Source of the DNA: Parvularculaceae bacterium
Lineage (GTDB): Bacteria > Pseudomonadota > Alphaproteobacteria > Caulobacterales > Parvularculaceae
Direction of reading: 5' to 3'
Assembly: GCA_021776435.1 (NCBI GenBank)
Contig: JAJFFW010000090.1
Coordinates: 1-48,095 of the forward strand
DNA length: 48,095 nucleotides
A program made the translations under genes and the position numbers. This document shows positions 25,676 through 34,058 of this stretch, one piece after another. The notes beneath the pieces were generated by a model. It saw only the letters and a program-made list of their open reading frames with translations. It was not told where the DNA came from and made no database searches. The number at the start of each line of letters is the position of its first letter. Position 1 is the first letter of the stretch.

Positions 25676-26242
25676 ATGAAAAAAATCATCATCGGCATAG
25701 GCGGTGCGAGCGGTGTGATTTATGGAGTCCGCATTCTCGAAGTATTACGAGACACACCAGACGTCGAGACACATCTTGTCATGAGCACTACATCGCAAAT
25801 TAATCTTCGTGTAGAGACCGATTGGAATATAGAAGACGTAAGAACCCTGGCCAACAAAAACTATAAGAACACAGACATAGGTGCAGCGTTAGCCAGCGGA
25901 TCTTTCAAAACTGACGGCATGATAATCGCTGCCTGTTCTATCAAATCCTTATCTGGCATCGTTCACTCTTATGCGGATGATCTTTTAACACGGGCCGCAG
26001 ACGTTTGTCTGAAAGAACAACGGCCGCTTATCCTGATGCCGCGAGAGTCCCCTTTGCATCGCGGTCATTGTAAACTTCTGTATGAAGCAAGTAAGCTTGG
26101 CGCTGTTATCGCACCGCCATTACCGGCGCTCTACAACCGCCCAAAAACAATTGATGATGTTATCAATCATTCCGTCGGACGCGTTCTTGATCTGGTCGGT
26201 ATAGATTCCGATTTGGTTAAACGATGGTCCGGAGTGCAGTGA
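25676..26242 (+). CDS. UbiX-family flavin prenyltransferase
   Basis: 188-aa member of the UbiX/Pad1 family, which makes prenylated FMN for UbiD-type decarboxylases. The N-terminal GIGGASGVIYGVRILEVL binds the flavin phosphate, and PRESPLHRGHCKLLYEASKLGAVIAPP followed by LPALYNRP matches the family's signature region. I use ATG 25676 (AAGGA ten bases upstream); a TTG at 25640 is less likely. There is no UbiD gene in the window. The family usually has PRETP; here it is PRESP. It may serve ubiquinone synthesis or a linked aromatic-acid decarboxylase elsewhere. Confidence 0.85.
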   Translation: MKKIIIGIGGASGVIYGVRILEVLRDTPDVETHLVMSTTSQINLRVETDWNIEDVRTLANKNYKNTDIGAALASGSFKTDGMIIAACSIKSLSGIVHSYADDLLTRAADVCLKEQRPLILMPRESPLHRGHCKLLYEASKLGAVIAPPLPALYNRPKTIDDVINHSVGRVLDLVGIDSDLVKRWSGVQ

Positions 26243-26471
26243 AAGTGAACTCTATATCAACGGTTCCTATGTTCATCCCAACTCTCACGATTTGATTTTG
26301 ATGATGATTAAGGATTCTCTTATTATTATTCCGTATAATGATACCACCGCAATGACGCCGTAGCAGAGTACGGAGCACTCTGAGACAGAACGTGAAGTCT
26401 CGATCATTAAACCAGAAAATCGAATAAGTTCGATCAAAAATGATATTGCACAGACGCTTGATAAACGATAA
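26241..26471 (+). pseudogene. Decayed N-terminal fragment of an aldehyde dehydrogenase
   Basis: Directly after the UbiX-type gene one frame reads ELYINGSYVHPNSHDLI, the opening beta-strand pair of aldehyde dehydrogenases (consensus like LYINGEWV.P.SG). It continues to IIPYNDTTAMTP and then a TAG at 26361. The same frame resumes and includes SETEREVSIIKPENRISSIK and NDIAQTLDK, which fits the following helix (S.TPREER..LL.RI...). Between them the alternative frame gives AVAEYGAL, where intact enzymes have AVAAARAAF, so small indels probably accumulated. There is no start codon and nothing of the catalytic half. A decayed gene, not expressed as a functional enzyme. Confidence 0.6.
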
Positions 26472-26501
26472 TTGTATGAATTATGGCTTAAAAAAGCGCG
26501 C

Positions 26502-26519
26502 TCTGTTCAAAAGAACAGA
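26502..26519. promoter_or_regulatory. Perfect 18-bp inverted repeat upstream of marR-type gene
   Basis: TCTGTTC-AAAA-GAACAGA (7-bp arms) about 50-90 bp before the possible starts of the MarR-family gene, with no T run after it. Candidate protein-binding palindrome. Confidence 0.4.
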
Positions 26520-26557
26520 CTAGCCCTCACTGCTCTTTACTAGACCGCGAGTTCCTT

Positions 26558-26578
26558 TTAACAACTAGTGGTTCTTAA
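26558..26578. promoter_or_regulatory. MarR-type operator-like palindrome
   Basis: TTAACAACTAGTGGTTCTTAA is an imperfect 21-bp dyad (TTAA-AAC...GTT-TTAA core), the size and shape of MarR-family operators. It overlaps the most upstream possible start of the MarR gene (26568), which argues for a later start and for autoregulation. Confidence 0.4.
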
Positions 26579-26591
26579 ACAAAAAGTGGCG

Positions 26592-27140
26592 ATGTCGATG
26601 AAAGACACATCAAATTTAAATAACGAAATCTCTTCGCAGGGGTCTGACCCCAACGGTGATGTCAGGATCAAGGAAAGGCTCGATCTTGCACACCACCTCC
26701 CCTACCGGCTCAGTCAAGTTTCACGTATGGGCTCGATCGGCGCTTCCAGGCTCTTCCAAAAACGTTTCGGCTTCGGAATTCGCGAATGGCGAATTATCGC
26801 CCTCTTGGGGGACTACGGCCCTGCAAGCGCAGCGGACATGGTTGGCCCTGCCGCGTTCGATAAAGCGACGGTAAGTCGCGCTATAGGGGTCTTAGAACGT
26901 GGCGGCATTGTCGAGAGATTGCCTGACGCAAGCGACGGCAGAAAACAGGTCGTCCGGCTAACCTCTAAGGGCGTTGAGGTCCATGACCACATCGTACCAT
27001 TATCGCGAATGCGTGGCAGGATGCTTGAATCCGTTTTAACTCAAGAAGAACGAGATCAGCTTTTCACAATTCTTGACAAATTGGCAGCGCATCTCGAATG
27101 GCTGGCGCGCGAAGAAAAAGATGACTTCATCATCGAATAA
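26592..27140 (+). CDS. MarR-family transcriptional regulator
   Basis: 182 aa from ATG 26592. A GTG at 26568 and an ATG at 26598 are alternatives, and none has a strong ribosome site. Winged helix-turn-helix typical of MarR: dimerisation helices at both ends, recognition region FGIREWRIIALLGDYGPASAADM then FDKATVSRAIGVLERGGIVERLPDASDGRK with the wing DGRKQVVRLTSKG. MarR proteins commonly bind phenolic or hydrophobic ligands. Its neighbours, a UbiX-type gene and an OsmC-type gene, are compatible with control of aromatic-compound or peroxide handling, but the ligand is unknown. Convergent with the OsmC gene. Confidence 0.88.
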   Translation: MSMKDTSNLNNEISSQGSDPNGDVRIKERLDLAHHLPYRLSQVSRMGSIGASRLFQKRFGFGIREWRIIALLGDYGPASAADMVGPAAFDKATVSRAIGVLERGGIVERLPDASDGRKQVVRLTSKGVEVHDHIVPLSRMRGRMLESVLTQEERDQLFTILDKLAAHLEWLAREEKDDFIIE

Positions 27141-27188
27141 AATTCAACGTCAGAAATTTCAAAAATTACAGGCTTTACAAACAAAAAG

Positions 27189-28370
27189 TCAGCGCGCCTC
27201 AACCTCTACACGAACAGGCACATCTGAACGCGCCGCAGCGTGAAGAAAACAGGTTCGCTCACCCATTTGGAGGAGTTTTTGGGTCGAAGCTAAATTCTCT
27301 GAAGTATCCACATAAACATGCGTAACCACTGGCGATGCTGTTGCCGCGCCGGTCTTTAACGCGATCGCTGGTTCCATAAATTTTGTCTTTTGGAATAACT
27401 TGGTCGACGCCAAATCAAATTTGACTATTTTTGAATACCGTTCGAATTGGGTCATCAAACAAAACGCAATTCCCGCAGAAAAATAATCCAGTCCTGTGGG
27501 CGCTCGCGCACGCCCTCCTCGGCATAAAAGATCATCGCCAATGAACCTGAAAGAGCTGCCAATCGGTTGAAAGAGCTCGATATCCGCCTCATAAAAACCG
27601 TTCTCGTTAATACACAAATTGCCGCTCACATGTAACGTTCTCTTTTGAATTGCCTGGAGACTGGAACCCACCCCCCCCGTTACGCCGAGTTTCTTTTCGG
27701 CTTCTTTAAGCTTGCTCAATATAGGTTTTTTTAACAACGCCTCACCCTCTGGACTTATATAATTAAAATCACCGATATGAGGTGGGGGAACAATTTCGGC
27801 CGTAGATTTGATAAACTCGATCGGAGTTTCGTCACCGTTATGATGTAGTGAAAATTCATTTTGGAGGATGACCTTCACATAAGCGACTGTCGCCGAATAA
27901 CGCACCGCTTCGTCTACAATTGAATGAAGTGTTTTCTTAGCGACACCTTCTGCCTTCACATGAAGACTAACGGGCAAAGCCTGTCCCTTCATTGTTCCTT
28001 TAAGTGCTGACCCTTCCATTGTGAAATAATTATTGACGCTCAGCTCCAAACCACTGAGTGACACGCCATCTCGCTCCGCAATAAGACGGATATTCGATGC
28101 TATGTCGATTGCTATGCCCGCTGAAAAAAAAGCGAGTGGAAATGGCACCAGATCCGTCCCGTTAAGATATGGTCCTTCATCACTGACCATTCTCCATGTC
28201 GCTTCCAAAGGACCGTTATGGACGAGCGCCTCTTTCAGCATCCCCCCAAGAGAACGCGACTTTACGGCGATGCAGCAGCTATCAACATCATTGCTTGCAA
28301 CCGCTGACAATATACTGTCCAAGCCAATCTTAAATACAAACGGCTTATTTATGCCTTGCATCGACGCCAT
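27189..28370 (-). CDS. Protein with two OsmC-like domains
   Basis: 393 aa from ATG 28370 (a TTG at 28394 and an ATG at 28361 are alternatives). The N-terminal half reads like an OsmC fold: GTDLVPFPLAFFSAGIAIDI, then SVNNYFTMEG and the long helix AEGVAKKTLHSIVDEAVRYS. The expected cysteine after FFSAG is replaced. The C-terminal half repeats the pattern (GLDYFSAGIAFCLMTQFERY ... ERTCFLHAA) with two cysteines in the positions typical of OsmC/Ohr peroxidases. One degenerate and one possibly redox-active domain would make a single-chain pseudodimer, since OsmC proteins are normally about 140-aa dimers. Function unproven; thiol peroxidase-like is plausible. Confidence 0.65.
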   Translation of the reverse strand: MASMQGINKPFVFKIGLDSILSAVASNDVDSCCIAVKSRSLGGMLKEALVHNGPLEATWRMVSDEGPYLNGTDLVPFPLAFFSAGIAIDIASNIRLIAERDGVSLSGLELSVNNYFTMEGSALKGTMKGQALPVSLHVKAEGVAKKTLHSIVDEAVRYSATVAYVKVILQNEFSLHHNGDETPIEFIKSTAEIVPPPHIGDFNYISPEGEALLKKPILSKLKEAEKKLGVTGGVGSSLQAIQKRTLHVSGNLCINENGFYEADIELFQPIGSSFRFIGDDLLCRGGRARAPTGLDYFSAGIAFCLMTQFERYSKIVKFDLASTKLFQKTKFMEPAIALKTGAATASPVVTHVYVDTSENLASTQKLLQMGERTCFLHAAARSDVPVRVEVEAR

Positions 28371-28394
28371 AGAGGCTTTGTTTCCCAAAAACAA

Positions 28395-28816
28395 TAATCG
28401 CAGTTTACGAACTGTATAACTAATTTGATGCAGTTACAACTAATATGAAGCCGTCAATCCGCAACATAAAAGTCAGCCGCTTATTACTTTGCCGTTTGGC
28501 AACATTGATCAAAGGGATAACCCCCTCCCCCTCTTTGGCAATACTATTTCGGTAAGCGCGACCTCAGCATCTACTGATTCAACCACTTGAATAAATCTAA
28601 GCCGGGTTCCTTTTCAATAGTAAAGCATAGCTTGTAATTCAGTTTCATCCGCAACGAGAATCAACACTCTTAGATGTGTTAAGGCCGGTTACGCCCGCAA
28701 AAAGAGAGGATCGCCCTGAAAAGGGTTGCTGGTTGGATAACGCCCTTCATCAGGCGATTGCGATCGGCTTCAATATTATTTCTGGCCATCGGCAACCATT
28801 GATTTCTAATGGATTT
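28395..28816. other. Non-coding stretch between OsmC gene and tRNA-Gly
   Basis: About 420 bp without a convincing gene. The first part probably holds the OsmC-gene promoter (AT-rich, 28395-28450). A 36-codon minus-strand frame at 28679-28789 lacks a ribosome site. No repeat or known RNA element was recognised. Confidence 0.5.
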
Positions 28817-28890
28817 TGGAGCGGGTAGCGGGGATCGAACCCGCATCTTGAGCTTGGAAGGCTCCGACTCTACCATTGAGCTATACCCGC
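28817..28890 (-). tRNA. tRNA-Gly (anticodon TCC)
   Basis: Read on minus the sequence begins GCGGGTATAGCTCAATGGTA, folds into a cloverleaf with 7-bp acceptor GCGGGTA/TACCCGC, anticodon loop CTTCCAA (anticodon TCC, decoding GGA/GGG) and T-arm CGGGTTCGATCCCCG. It ends with discriminator T and an encoded CCA at 28817-28819. Confidence 0.96.
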
Positions 28891-29291
28891 TTGGCCCTCT
28901 AAATATCGTAATTGTGCGGGCGCGCAAGGGGTGGCAGCGTCTGGCCGGAACCGCGCGACATTTTCAACGATTGTTTTCGGCCAAGGAGGAGGCAGACTCT
29001 ATCGCGTGCTCGCTTATTTGCGGAGAAGCGGCTTGGCGTATACACCCCACGAACTCCACGAAGAGTTCCGCCAAGCCGCCGATAGGATTCATGCCTCAAA
29101 ACCAGTGACGCCCATTTCTCGCGCCTCGCTGATGAATATCATGCAGTTAATCGATCCATTCACAGGATCGAAAGTGATGTCGAGCCCGCATCTGACGAGC
29201 GCATGCACAGGCTTCGCAAGAGATGCATGCAACTGAAAGATGAGATCGCCGTTATACCCCGCTCAGGACTGACGGCGTGAAGGCAGTTTTC
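28891..29291. other. Non-coding stretch with a compound hairpin
   Basis: About 400 bp between tRNA-Gly and the acyl-CoA dehydrogenase gene. The tRNA promoter should lie at its left edge. A perfect 11-bp inverted repeat GCGGCTTGGCG (29028-29038) / CGCCAAGCCGC (29069-29079) encloses a second stem GAACTC/GAGTTC (29051-29056, 29063-29068). An open frame on plus (28931-29236) has no recognisable family or ribosome site, so I do not call a gene. Confidence 0.45.
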
Positions 29292-30449
29292 TTATAAAGT
29301 GCGTGCAATCAGTAATTTCATAATCTCATTCGTCCCACCGTATATCCGTTGAACACGCGCATCGGCATACATGCGGCTAATCGGATATTCATCCATATAC
29401 CCATACCCACCGAAGAGTTGCAGGCATTCGTCGATGATCTCGTTCTCCAAGTCACTGAGCAACATCTTCGACATAGACGCGGTCGCGGGATCAAGTTTTC
29501 CTTCGATCAAAAGACCGGTGCAATAGTCAACGAAAACCCGAGCCATAGTCGCTTTGGCCTTCGCCTCCGCAAGTTTGAACTGAGTATTTTGAAAAGCGAT
29601 AATCGGCTTACCGAAGGCGTGGCGCTCCTTTACATAATCAATTGTAAGTTCAAGGGCGCGTTCAATTGCGGCCATCCCCTGAACAGCTATTTGATGGCGC
29701 TCTTGCGGCAATTGCTGCATAAGTTGGAAAAACCCCTGCCCCTCCTCTGTACCCAGAAGATTTTCAGTGGGAATCTTCACGTCGTCAAAAAATAACTCCG
29801 ACGTATCTTGAGCTTTGAGTCCAAGTTTTTTGAGGTTCCGACCACGTTGAAATCCGTCGGAGTCGTCGGTCTCAACAACCATAAGGGAAACCCCCTTTGC
29901 GCCCTCTTTGGTATCTGTCTTGGCGACGACGATGATGAAGTTTGCCGTTTGACCATTCGTGATAAAAGTTTTTTGCCCATTGATGACATACTGATTACCG
30001 CTCCGAAGCGCCGTCGTGCGCACGGACTGAAGGTCGGACCCGGTGCCGGGTTCTGACATGGCAATGGCGCCAATGAGTTCGCCAGTCGCAAGGCGTGGCA
30101 ACCACCTCTTCTTTTGTTCTTCTGTACCGTAGTGAAGGATGTAAGGGGCGACGATGCAGTTGTGCAACGACATGCCAAAACCTTCTACGCCCGCTTTCGT
30201 TTGTTGTTCGATGATGATCTGCTCATGTGCAAACGTACCGCCGGCGCCGCCATATTCTTCTGGCATGGAAGCACAAAGAATCCCCGCCTCGCCGGCTTTT
30301 TCCCAGGCCCAACGATCTACGACGCCTTGGTCACGCCATTTCTCAACATGAGGCTTGAGTTCGCGCGTAAAGAATTTTCCGATTTCATCTCCAAACAATT
30401 CGAGATCATCAGTTCTCCAAGCGGGCGGTGCGACATTAAGGGGTGACAT
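29292..30449 (-). CDS. Acyl-CoA dehydrogenase (long-chain ACADL-like)
   Basis: FAD-dependent alpha,beta-dehydrogenation of acyl-CoA. 385 aa from ATG 30449 (GGAG upstream). The three family domains are present: the substrate/FAD loop AMSEPGTGSDLQSVRTTA, GQKTFITNG, and the C-terminal FGGYGYMDEYPISRMYADARVQRIYGGTNEIMK. The YGGTNEIMK ending, with Gly where medium-chain enzymes have the catalytic Glu, together with QERH...ERALELTIDY, resembles long-chain enzymes whose catalytic base lies on helix G. Substrate length is not proved. It is separated from the next minus gene upstream by about 106 bp, and all three minus genes here could work in acyl or branched-chain catabolism. Confidence 0.93.
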   Translation of the reverse strand: MSPLNVAPPAWRTDDLELFGDEIGKFFTRELKPHVEKWRDQGVVDRWAWEKAGEAGILCASMPEEYGGAGGTFAHEQIIIEQQTKAGVEGFGMSLHNCIVAPYILHYGTEEQKKRWLPRLATGELIGAIAMSEPGTGSDLQSVRTTALRSGNQYVINGQKTFITNGQTANFIIVVAKTDTKEGAKGVSLMVVETDDSDGFQRGRNLKKLGLKAQDTSELFFDDVKIPTENLLGTEEGQGFFQLMQQLPQERHQIAVQGMAAIERALELTIDYVKERHAFGKPIIAFQNTQFKLAEAKAKATMARVFVDYCTGLLIEGKLDPATASMSKMLLSDLENEIIDECLQLFGGYGYMDEYPISRMYADARVQRIYGGTNEIMKLLIARTL

Positions 30450-30555
30450 CAATGACTCCGATATAAAACATATGATTGCGTTATGGTGACCGGCGAGAAG
30501 GCCTTGAGCAAGGCTGATGCGCAGATACGAACGAAAATCGAGCGCCAGAGAACCT

Positions 30556-31416
30556 CTACTCAGATGGTTTTAAACGGCGGAAAAGACTTGAAGTATCCCA
30601 CCGACCGCCGCCCATTCCCTGTACGTCCGCGTAGAACTGGTCAACCAGCGCCGTTAGAGGGAGTTTTGCGCCATTTGTTCGCGCCTCGGCAAGAGCGATA
30701 CGCAGATCTTTGCGCATCCAGTCAACTGCAAAGCCAAATTCAAACTCATTGTCAGCCATGGTTTTGGTGCGATTTTCCATTTGCCAGGACTGCGCCGCCC
30801 CGCCGCTAATCGCTTCAAGCACCTTGTCAATGTTCAGATCCGCTTGCTCCGCAAAGTGGATCCCCTCAGATAGTCCTTGCAACACTCCGGCGATACAGAT
30901 CTGGTTGACAGCTTTGCATAATTGTCCGTGTCCTGATGGGCCAACATGAACAATACGCGCCGCATAGGCCTCCATGACTGGGCGAACTTTGTTAAAGTCG
31001 TCGACGTCGCCACCGCACATAATGGAAAGCTTGCCGTTTTCAGCCCCGGCCTGCCCACCAGAAACCGGCGCATCTACAAACCCGACGCCACGCGCCTTCG
31101 CTGCCTCGTGAAGGCGCCTGGCGAGCGTAGGTGAAGCGGTTGTGTGATCGACGAGAACAGCCCCGGGTCGCAACACCGGCATCACCTTATCCGCCACCGC
31201 CTCCACATCGGGATCATCACCAAGACAGGCGAAAACAACCTCAGCATCCGCCACTGCTTCTGCTGGAGAGCAGCCCTCTCGGCCAGAATGCAAACTCAAC
31301 CATCGTTTGGATTTTTCGGGCGACCGGTTGAAAATGGTTACTTCATGACCAGCGCGCTGCAAATGCCCCGCCATCGGAAAGCCCATGACCCCCAGGCCAA
31401 GGAATGAAACCTTCAT
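30556..31416 (-). CDS. NAD(P)-dependent beta-hydroxyacid dehydrogenase (3-hydroxyisobutyrate dehydrogenase family)
   Basis: 286-aa enzyme with Rossmann motif FLGLGVMGFPMAGHL (5-19), an arginine after the second strand (FNRSPEK), which suggests NADP(H) preference, the DAPVSGGQAGAENGKL substrate loop (about 116-131) and catalytic Lys in CKAVNQI (about 168). Family members act on 3-hydroxyisobutyrate, tartronate semialdehyde or related acids. The neighbouring acyl-CoA dehydrogenase makes branched-chain (valine) breakdown one possibility, but hydratase and mmsA genes are missing here. Confidence 0.88.
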   Translation of the reverse strand: MKVSFLGLGVMGFPMAGHLQRAGHEVTIFNRSPEKSKRWLSLHSGREGCSPAEAVADAEVVFACLGDDPDVEAVADKVMPVLRPGAVLVDHTTASPTLARRLHEAAKARGVGFVDAPVSGGQAGAENGKLSIMCGGDVDDFNKVRPVMEAYAARIVHVGPSGHGQLCKAVNQICIAGVLQGLSEGIHFAEQADLNIDKVLEAISGGAAQSWQMENRTKTMADNEFEFGFAVDWMRKDLRIALAEARTNGAKLPLTALVDQFYADVQGMGGGRWDTSSLFRRLKPSE

Positions 31417-31432
31417 TTCCGTGTCTCCGTCT

Positions 31433-31912
31433 TTAGGATTTCAAGCCCTTTGAGTATTTGCTCGAGAAATACAGCAGCGGGTCCCCTTTAAAGCTATCGA
31501 AGCGACACACTTCACCGACCAGAATACAATGGTCGCCAGCTTTATGGCGGGCGACCACTTTACAATCAAAAGCCGCTAGGCGGGCCCTGAGAATAGGCGA
31601 GCCAGTTTCCCAGTGTTCAACTTCATCTTCGGTCAGGGGTGCTGAAGTATGGGTTGCAAAACGCTCTGAAATCGACTGACCGTCGGAGCGCAAAACGCTG
31701 ATCGCATAACTTGTCGCCCCCATGAATATGGGAAAGTTAGACGCGCGGTATTCAAGACACCAGAGAACCAGCGCGGGCTCAAGAGAGACCGACGAAAAGG
31801 AATTGATGGTGATTGCCACTGGCTCGCCTGCCGTATCGAGACAACTCGCAACGGCCACCCCCGTTGCATAACGCCCAAATGCATCTTTGAGCGCGCGAAA
31901 CTGGTCGGTCAT
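31433..31912 (-). CDS. Flavin reductase-like domain protein
   Basis: 159-aa FMN-binding split-barrel protein of the HpaC/NtaB type (RYATGVAVAS near 14-23, ITINSFSSVSLEPALVLWCL, SILRxxQ-like SVLRSDGQ, and C-terminal HCILVGEV). Such proteins reduce FMN or FAD with NAD(P)H for a two-component monooxygenase. No oxygenase component is adjacent. It is 16 bp upstream of the hydroxyacid dehydrogenase gene, likely the same transcript. Confidence 0.88.
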   Translation of the reverse strand: MTDQFRALKDAFGRYATGVAVASCLDTAGEPVAITINSFSSVSLEPALVLWCLEYRASNFPIFMGATSYAISVLRSDGQSISERFATHTSAPLTEDEVEHWETGSPILRARLAAFDCKVVARHKAGDHCILVGEVCRFDSFKGDPLLYFSSKYSKGLKS

Positions 31913-32069
31913 ATAATCACGCTCTTTAAATCCTCAGCGAACAAGATAACATATTGAATAAACTAACTCTTGTGCGGTTAGCATCAATCACTGAAAATAC
32001 AAAACGCGGACGGATGCGTGTGGTGTAACCGCTTTCAGTATTAACCATTCACCTTGTGGCCTCACCCTT

Positions 32070-33935
32070 ATGGAAATTACAGCCTCGGCGCCATGGCAAA
32101 TGTGGATGACGCTCGCAATTATTGCGGCCGCCGTTATCACTTACAGCTCCGATCGCTTTTCGCTCGAATTGATCTCAGCGTCGGTCATTATTGCCTTATT
32201 GTTGTTATTTCACCTGGCGCCGCTGATCAGTGCTGAGGGCCAATCAACTCTAGACAGCCAGACATTGTTGATGGGATTCGCCAGTCCGGCTCTATTCGCG
32301 ATTCTGGGCCTCCTTATTATCGGACAGGGCATGTTCCAATCGGGCGCCATGGAGCACCCGACCGAGTACCTGTTGCGCGCCTATGACGACAGACCCATGC
32401 TGGTAACGGGCGCCGTTTTTGTTTTCGTGATGGTGGTCAGCGCATTTTTGAACAACACGCCGGTCGTCGTGATGTTTATCCCGATCATCGCGGCCATCGC
32501 ATTGCAGAGCGGCATACGCGCTTCCCGTCTTATGATGCCGCTTTCATTCCTCTCAATCCTGGGTGGCATGACGACCATTATCGGCTCCTCAACAAACTTA
32601 TTGGCTGCGGAATCCTATCGCGCCACGACCGGCACAGAGATCGAGTTTTTTGAGTTAACACCGCTGGGGCTTATCCTCGTCCTCACGGGGATCCTTTATC
32701 TTTTGACTGTCGGTCGATGGCTAATGCCGCAGCGCGATAATCCTAATCAGTCAAAGGAAGCTGAGCGCGAAAACAAACATTTTATCGCTCAAATCGAGAT
32801 TACACCGGAGCATCCGCTTATCGGTGAAGGTTCCGTGAGCGGGCTTTTCCCATCTCTGCCGGATATTACCGTGAGAATGGTGCAAAGGCGCGATCGAGCC
32901 ATCCTGCCGCCCTATGATGACTTCACATTCAAATCCCGCGATGTTGTTATCATCGCCGCAACGCGTACGGCGCTCACATCTCTCTTAAAATCCAAACCCG
33001 AGATTGTCGAAGGCGTGATGTCGGAGACCTCCATCGATATTGATGGCGACCCAGCTCAGCGAACAACCCAGCTTACAATGGTAGAGGCAATTATCGCACC
33101 CGGATCCAGGATGATTGGACGATCAATCGCCCAGATCGGTTTCCATTACCAAACGAATTGCGTCATTCTCGGGATCGAACGCCGCAGCCGTATGATCCGT
33201 GTACAAATGAATACTATTCGACTTGAGGCTGGTGACGTACTCCTCATTGTCGGTGACATTCGTGATGTGCGCTCCTTAAGAGCAGACCGTGACATTCTTC
33301 TTCTTGAATGGTCGATGAAAGGCCTTCCCGACCCTCGCCATGCTCAAATAGCAGCATTGATATTCGTTGCGGTCGTCGCCTTTACCGCGACAGGAGTCTT
33401 GCCGATCGCCATTTCGGCCCTCGCGGGCGCGACGACCATGGTGGCGACCGGCTGTCTCAACATTCGCCAGGCCGCGCGGGCCATAGATAGGCGAATTTAC
33501 CTCCTTATTGGCGCGTCACTAGCGATGGGGGCAGCGCTTGAACGAACTGGCGGCGCGGCATTAATTGGCGAAGGCCTTGCTACAGCGGCTGGCCCGATGG
33601 GACCGGTGGCGCTGATCGCAGGGTTCTTCATTCTTTCCGCTGGAGTCACCAATGTTCTCTCAAACAACGCGACTGCCGTCTTATTTATTCCGATAGCCGT
33701 CAGCGCCGCCCGCCAGGCGGGGATCGATCCCCATGTGCTCGCCCTGACAGTGATTTTCGGATCCAATTGTTCTTTCGCAACCCCGATCGCCTACCAGACC
33801 AATCTCCTCGTCATGTCGCCAGGCCATTACAAGTTTAAAGACTTCATTCGGGTCGGCGGTCCACTGATCATACTTCTCTGGGTCGTCTATACGATTGCCG
33901 CACCAATATATTTTAAAATAACCGGCATCTTGTGA
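32070..33935 (+). CDS. SLC13-family permease with RCK_C (TrkA-C) domains
   Basis: 621-aa polytopic membrane protein of the ion-transporter superfamily. The first block of about six membrane segments contains FLNNTPVVVMFIPI and GSSTNLLAA, characteristic of SLC13/ArsB-type carriers. A cytosolic insert (about 225-400) follows with two RCK_C-like units (HPLIGEGSVSGLFP... and GSRMIGRSIAQIGF). The second membrane block ends with SNNATAVLFIPIA and NCSFATPIAYQTNLLVMSPG. These carriers move dicarboxylates, sulfate or arsenite; substrate is not evident. The start at 32070 has a weak ribosome site. Divergent from the flavin reductase gene (157 bp). Confidence 0.88.
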   Translation: MEITASAPWQMWMTLAIIAAAVITYSSDRFSLELISASVIIALLLLFHLAPLISAEGQSTLDSQTLLMGFASPALFAILGLLIIGQGMFQSGAMEHPTEYLLRAYDDRPMLVTGAVFVFVMVVSAFLNNTPVVVMFIPIIAAIALQSGIRASRLMMPLSFLSILGGMTTIIGSSTNLLAAESYRATTGTEIEFFELTPLGLILVLTGILYLLTVGRWLMPQRDNPNQSKEAERENKHFIAQIEITPEHPLIGEGSVSGLFPSLPDITVRMVQRRDRAILPPYDDFTFKSRDVVIIAATRTALTSLLKSKPEIVEGVMSETSIDIDGDPAQRTTQLTMVEAIIAPGSRMIGRSIAQIGFHYQTNCVILGIERRSRMIRVQMNTIRLEAGDVLLIVGDIRDVRSLRADRDILLLEWSMKGLPDPRHAQIAALIFVAVVAFTATGVLPIAISALAGATTMVATGCLNIRQAARAIDRRIYLLIGASLAMGAALERTGGAALIGEGLATAAGPMGPVALIAGFFILSAGVTNVLSNNATAVLFIPIAVSAARQAGIDPHVLALTVIFGSNCSFATPIAYQTNLLVMSPGHYKFKDFIRVGGPLIILLWVVYTIAAPIYFKITGIL

Positions 33936-34058
33936 TTGCCTGCTCTTTGTATTGGCTTGCTCAGGATGATTTCATGTCCCCGGCCCATATTTACTTTACA
34001 GGCAGAATATATTTCTGCAATCTAAGGTGAATGTTCAAAAGCATTAGGGGGCTTAGAC

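Noticed and set aside
28679-28789. 36-codon minus-strand frame (MARNNIEADRNRLMKG...) downstream of tRNA-Gly
   Set aside because: The composition looks protein-like, but there is no ribosome site or known homologue, so it is not called. A homology search would settle it.
28931-29236. 101-codon plus-strand frame after tRNA-Gly
   Set aside because: No recognisable family and no ribosome site, and the large hairpin lies within it; treated as non-coding.
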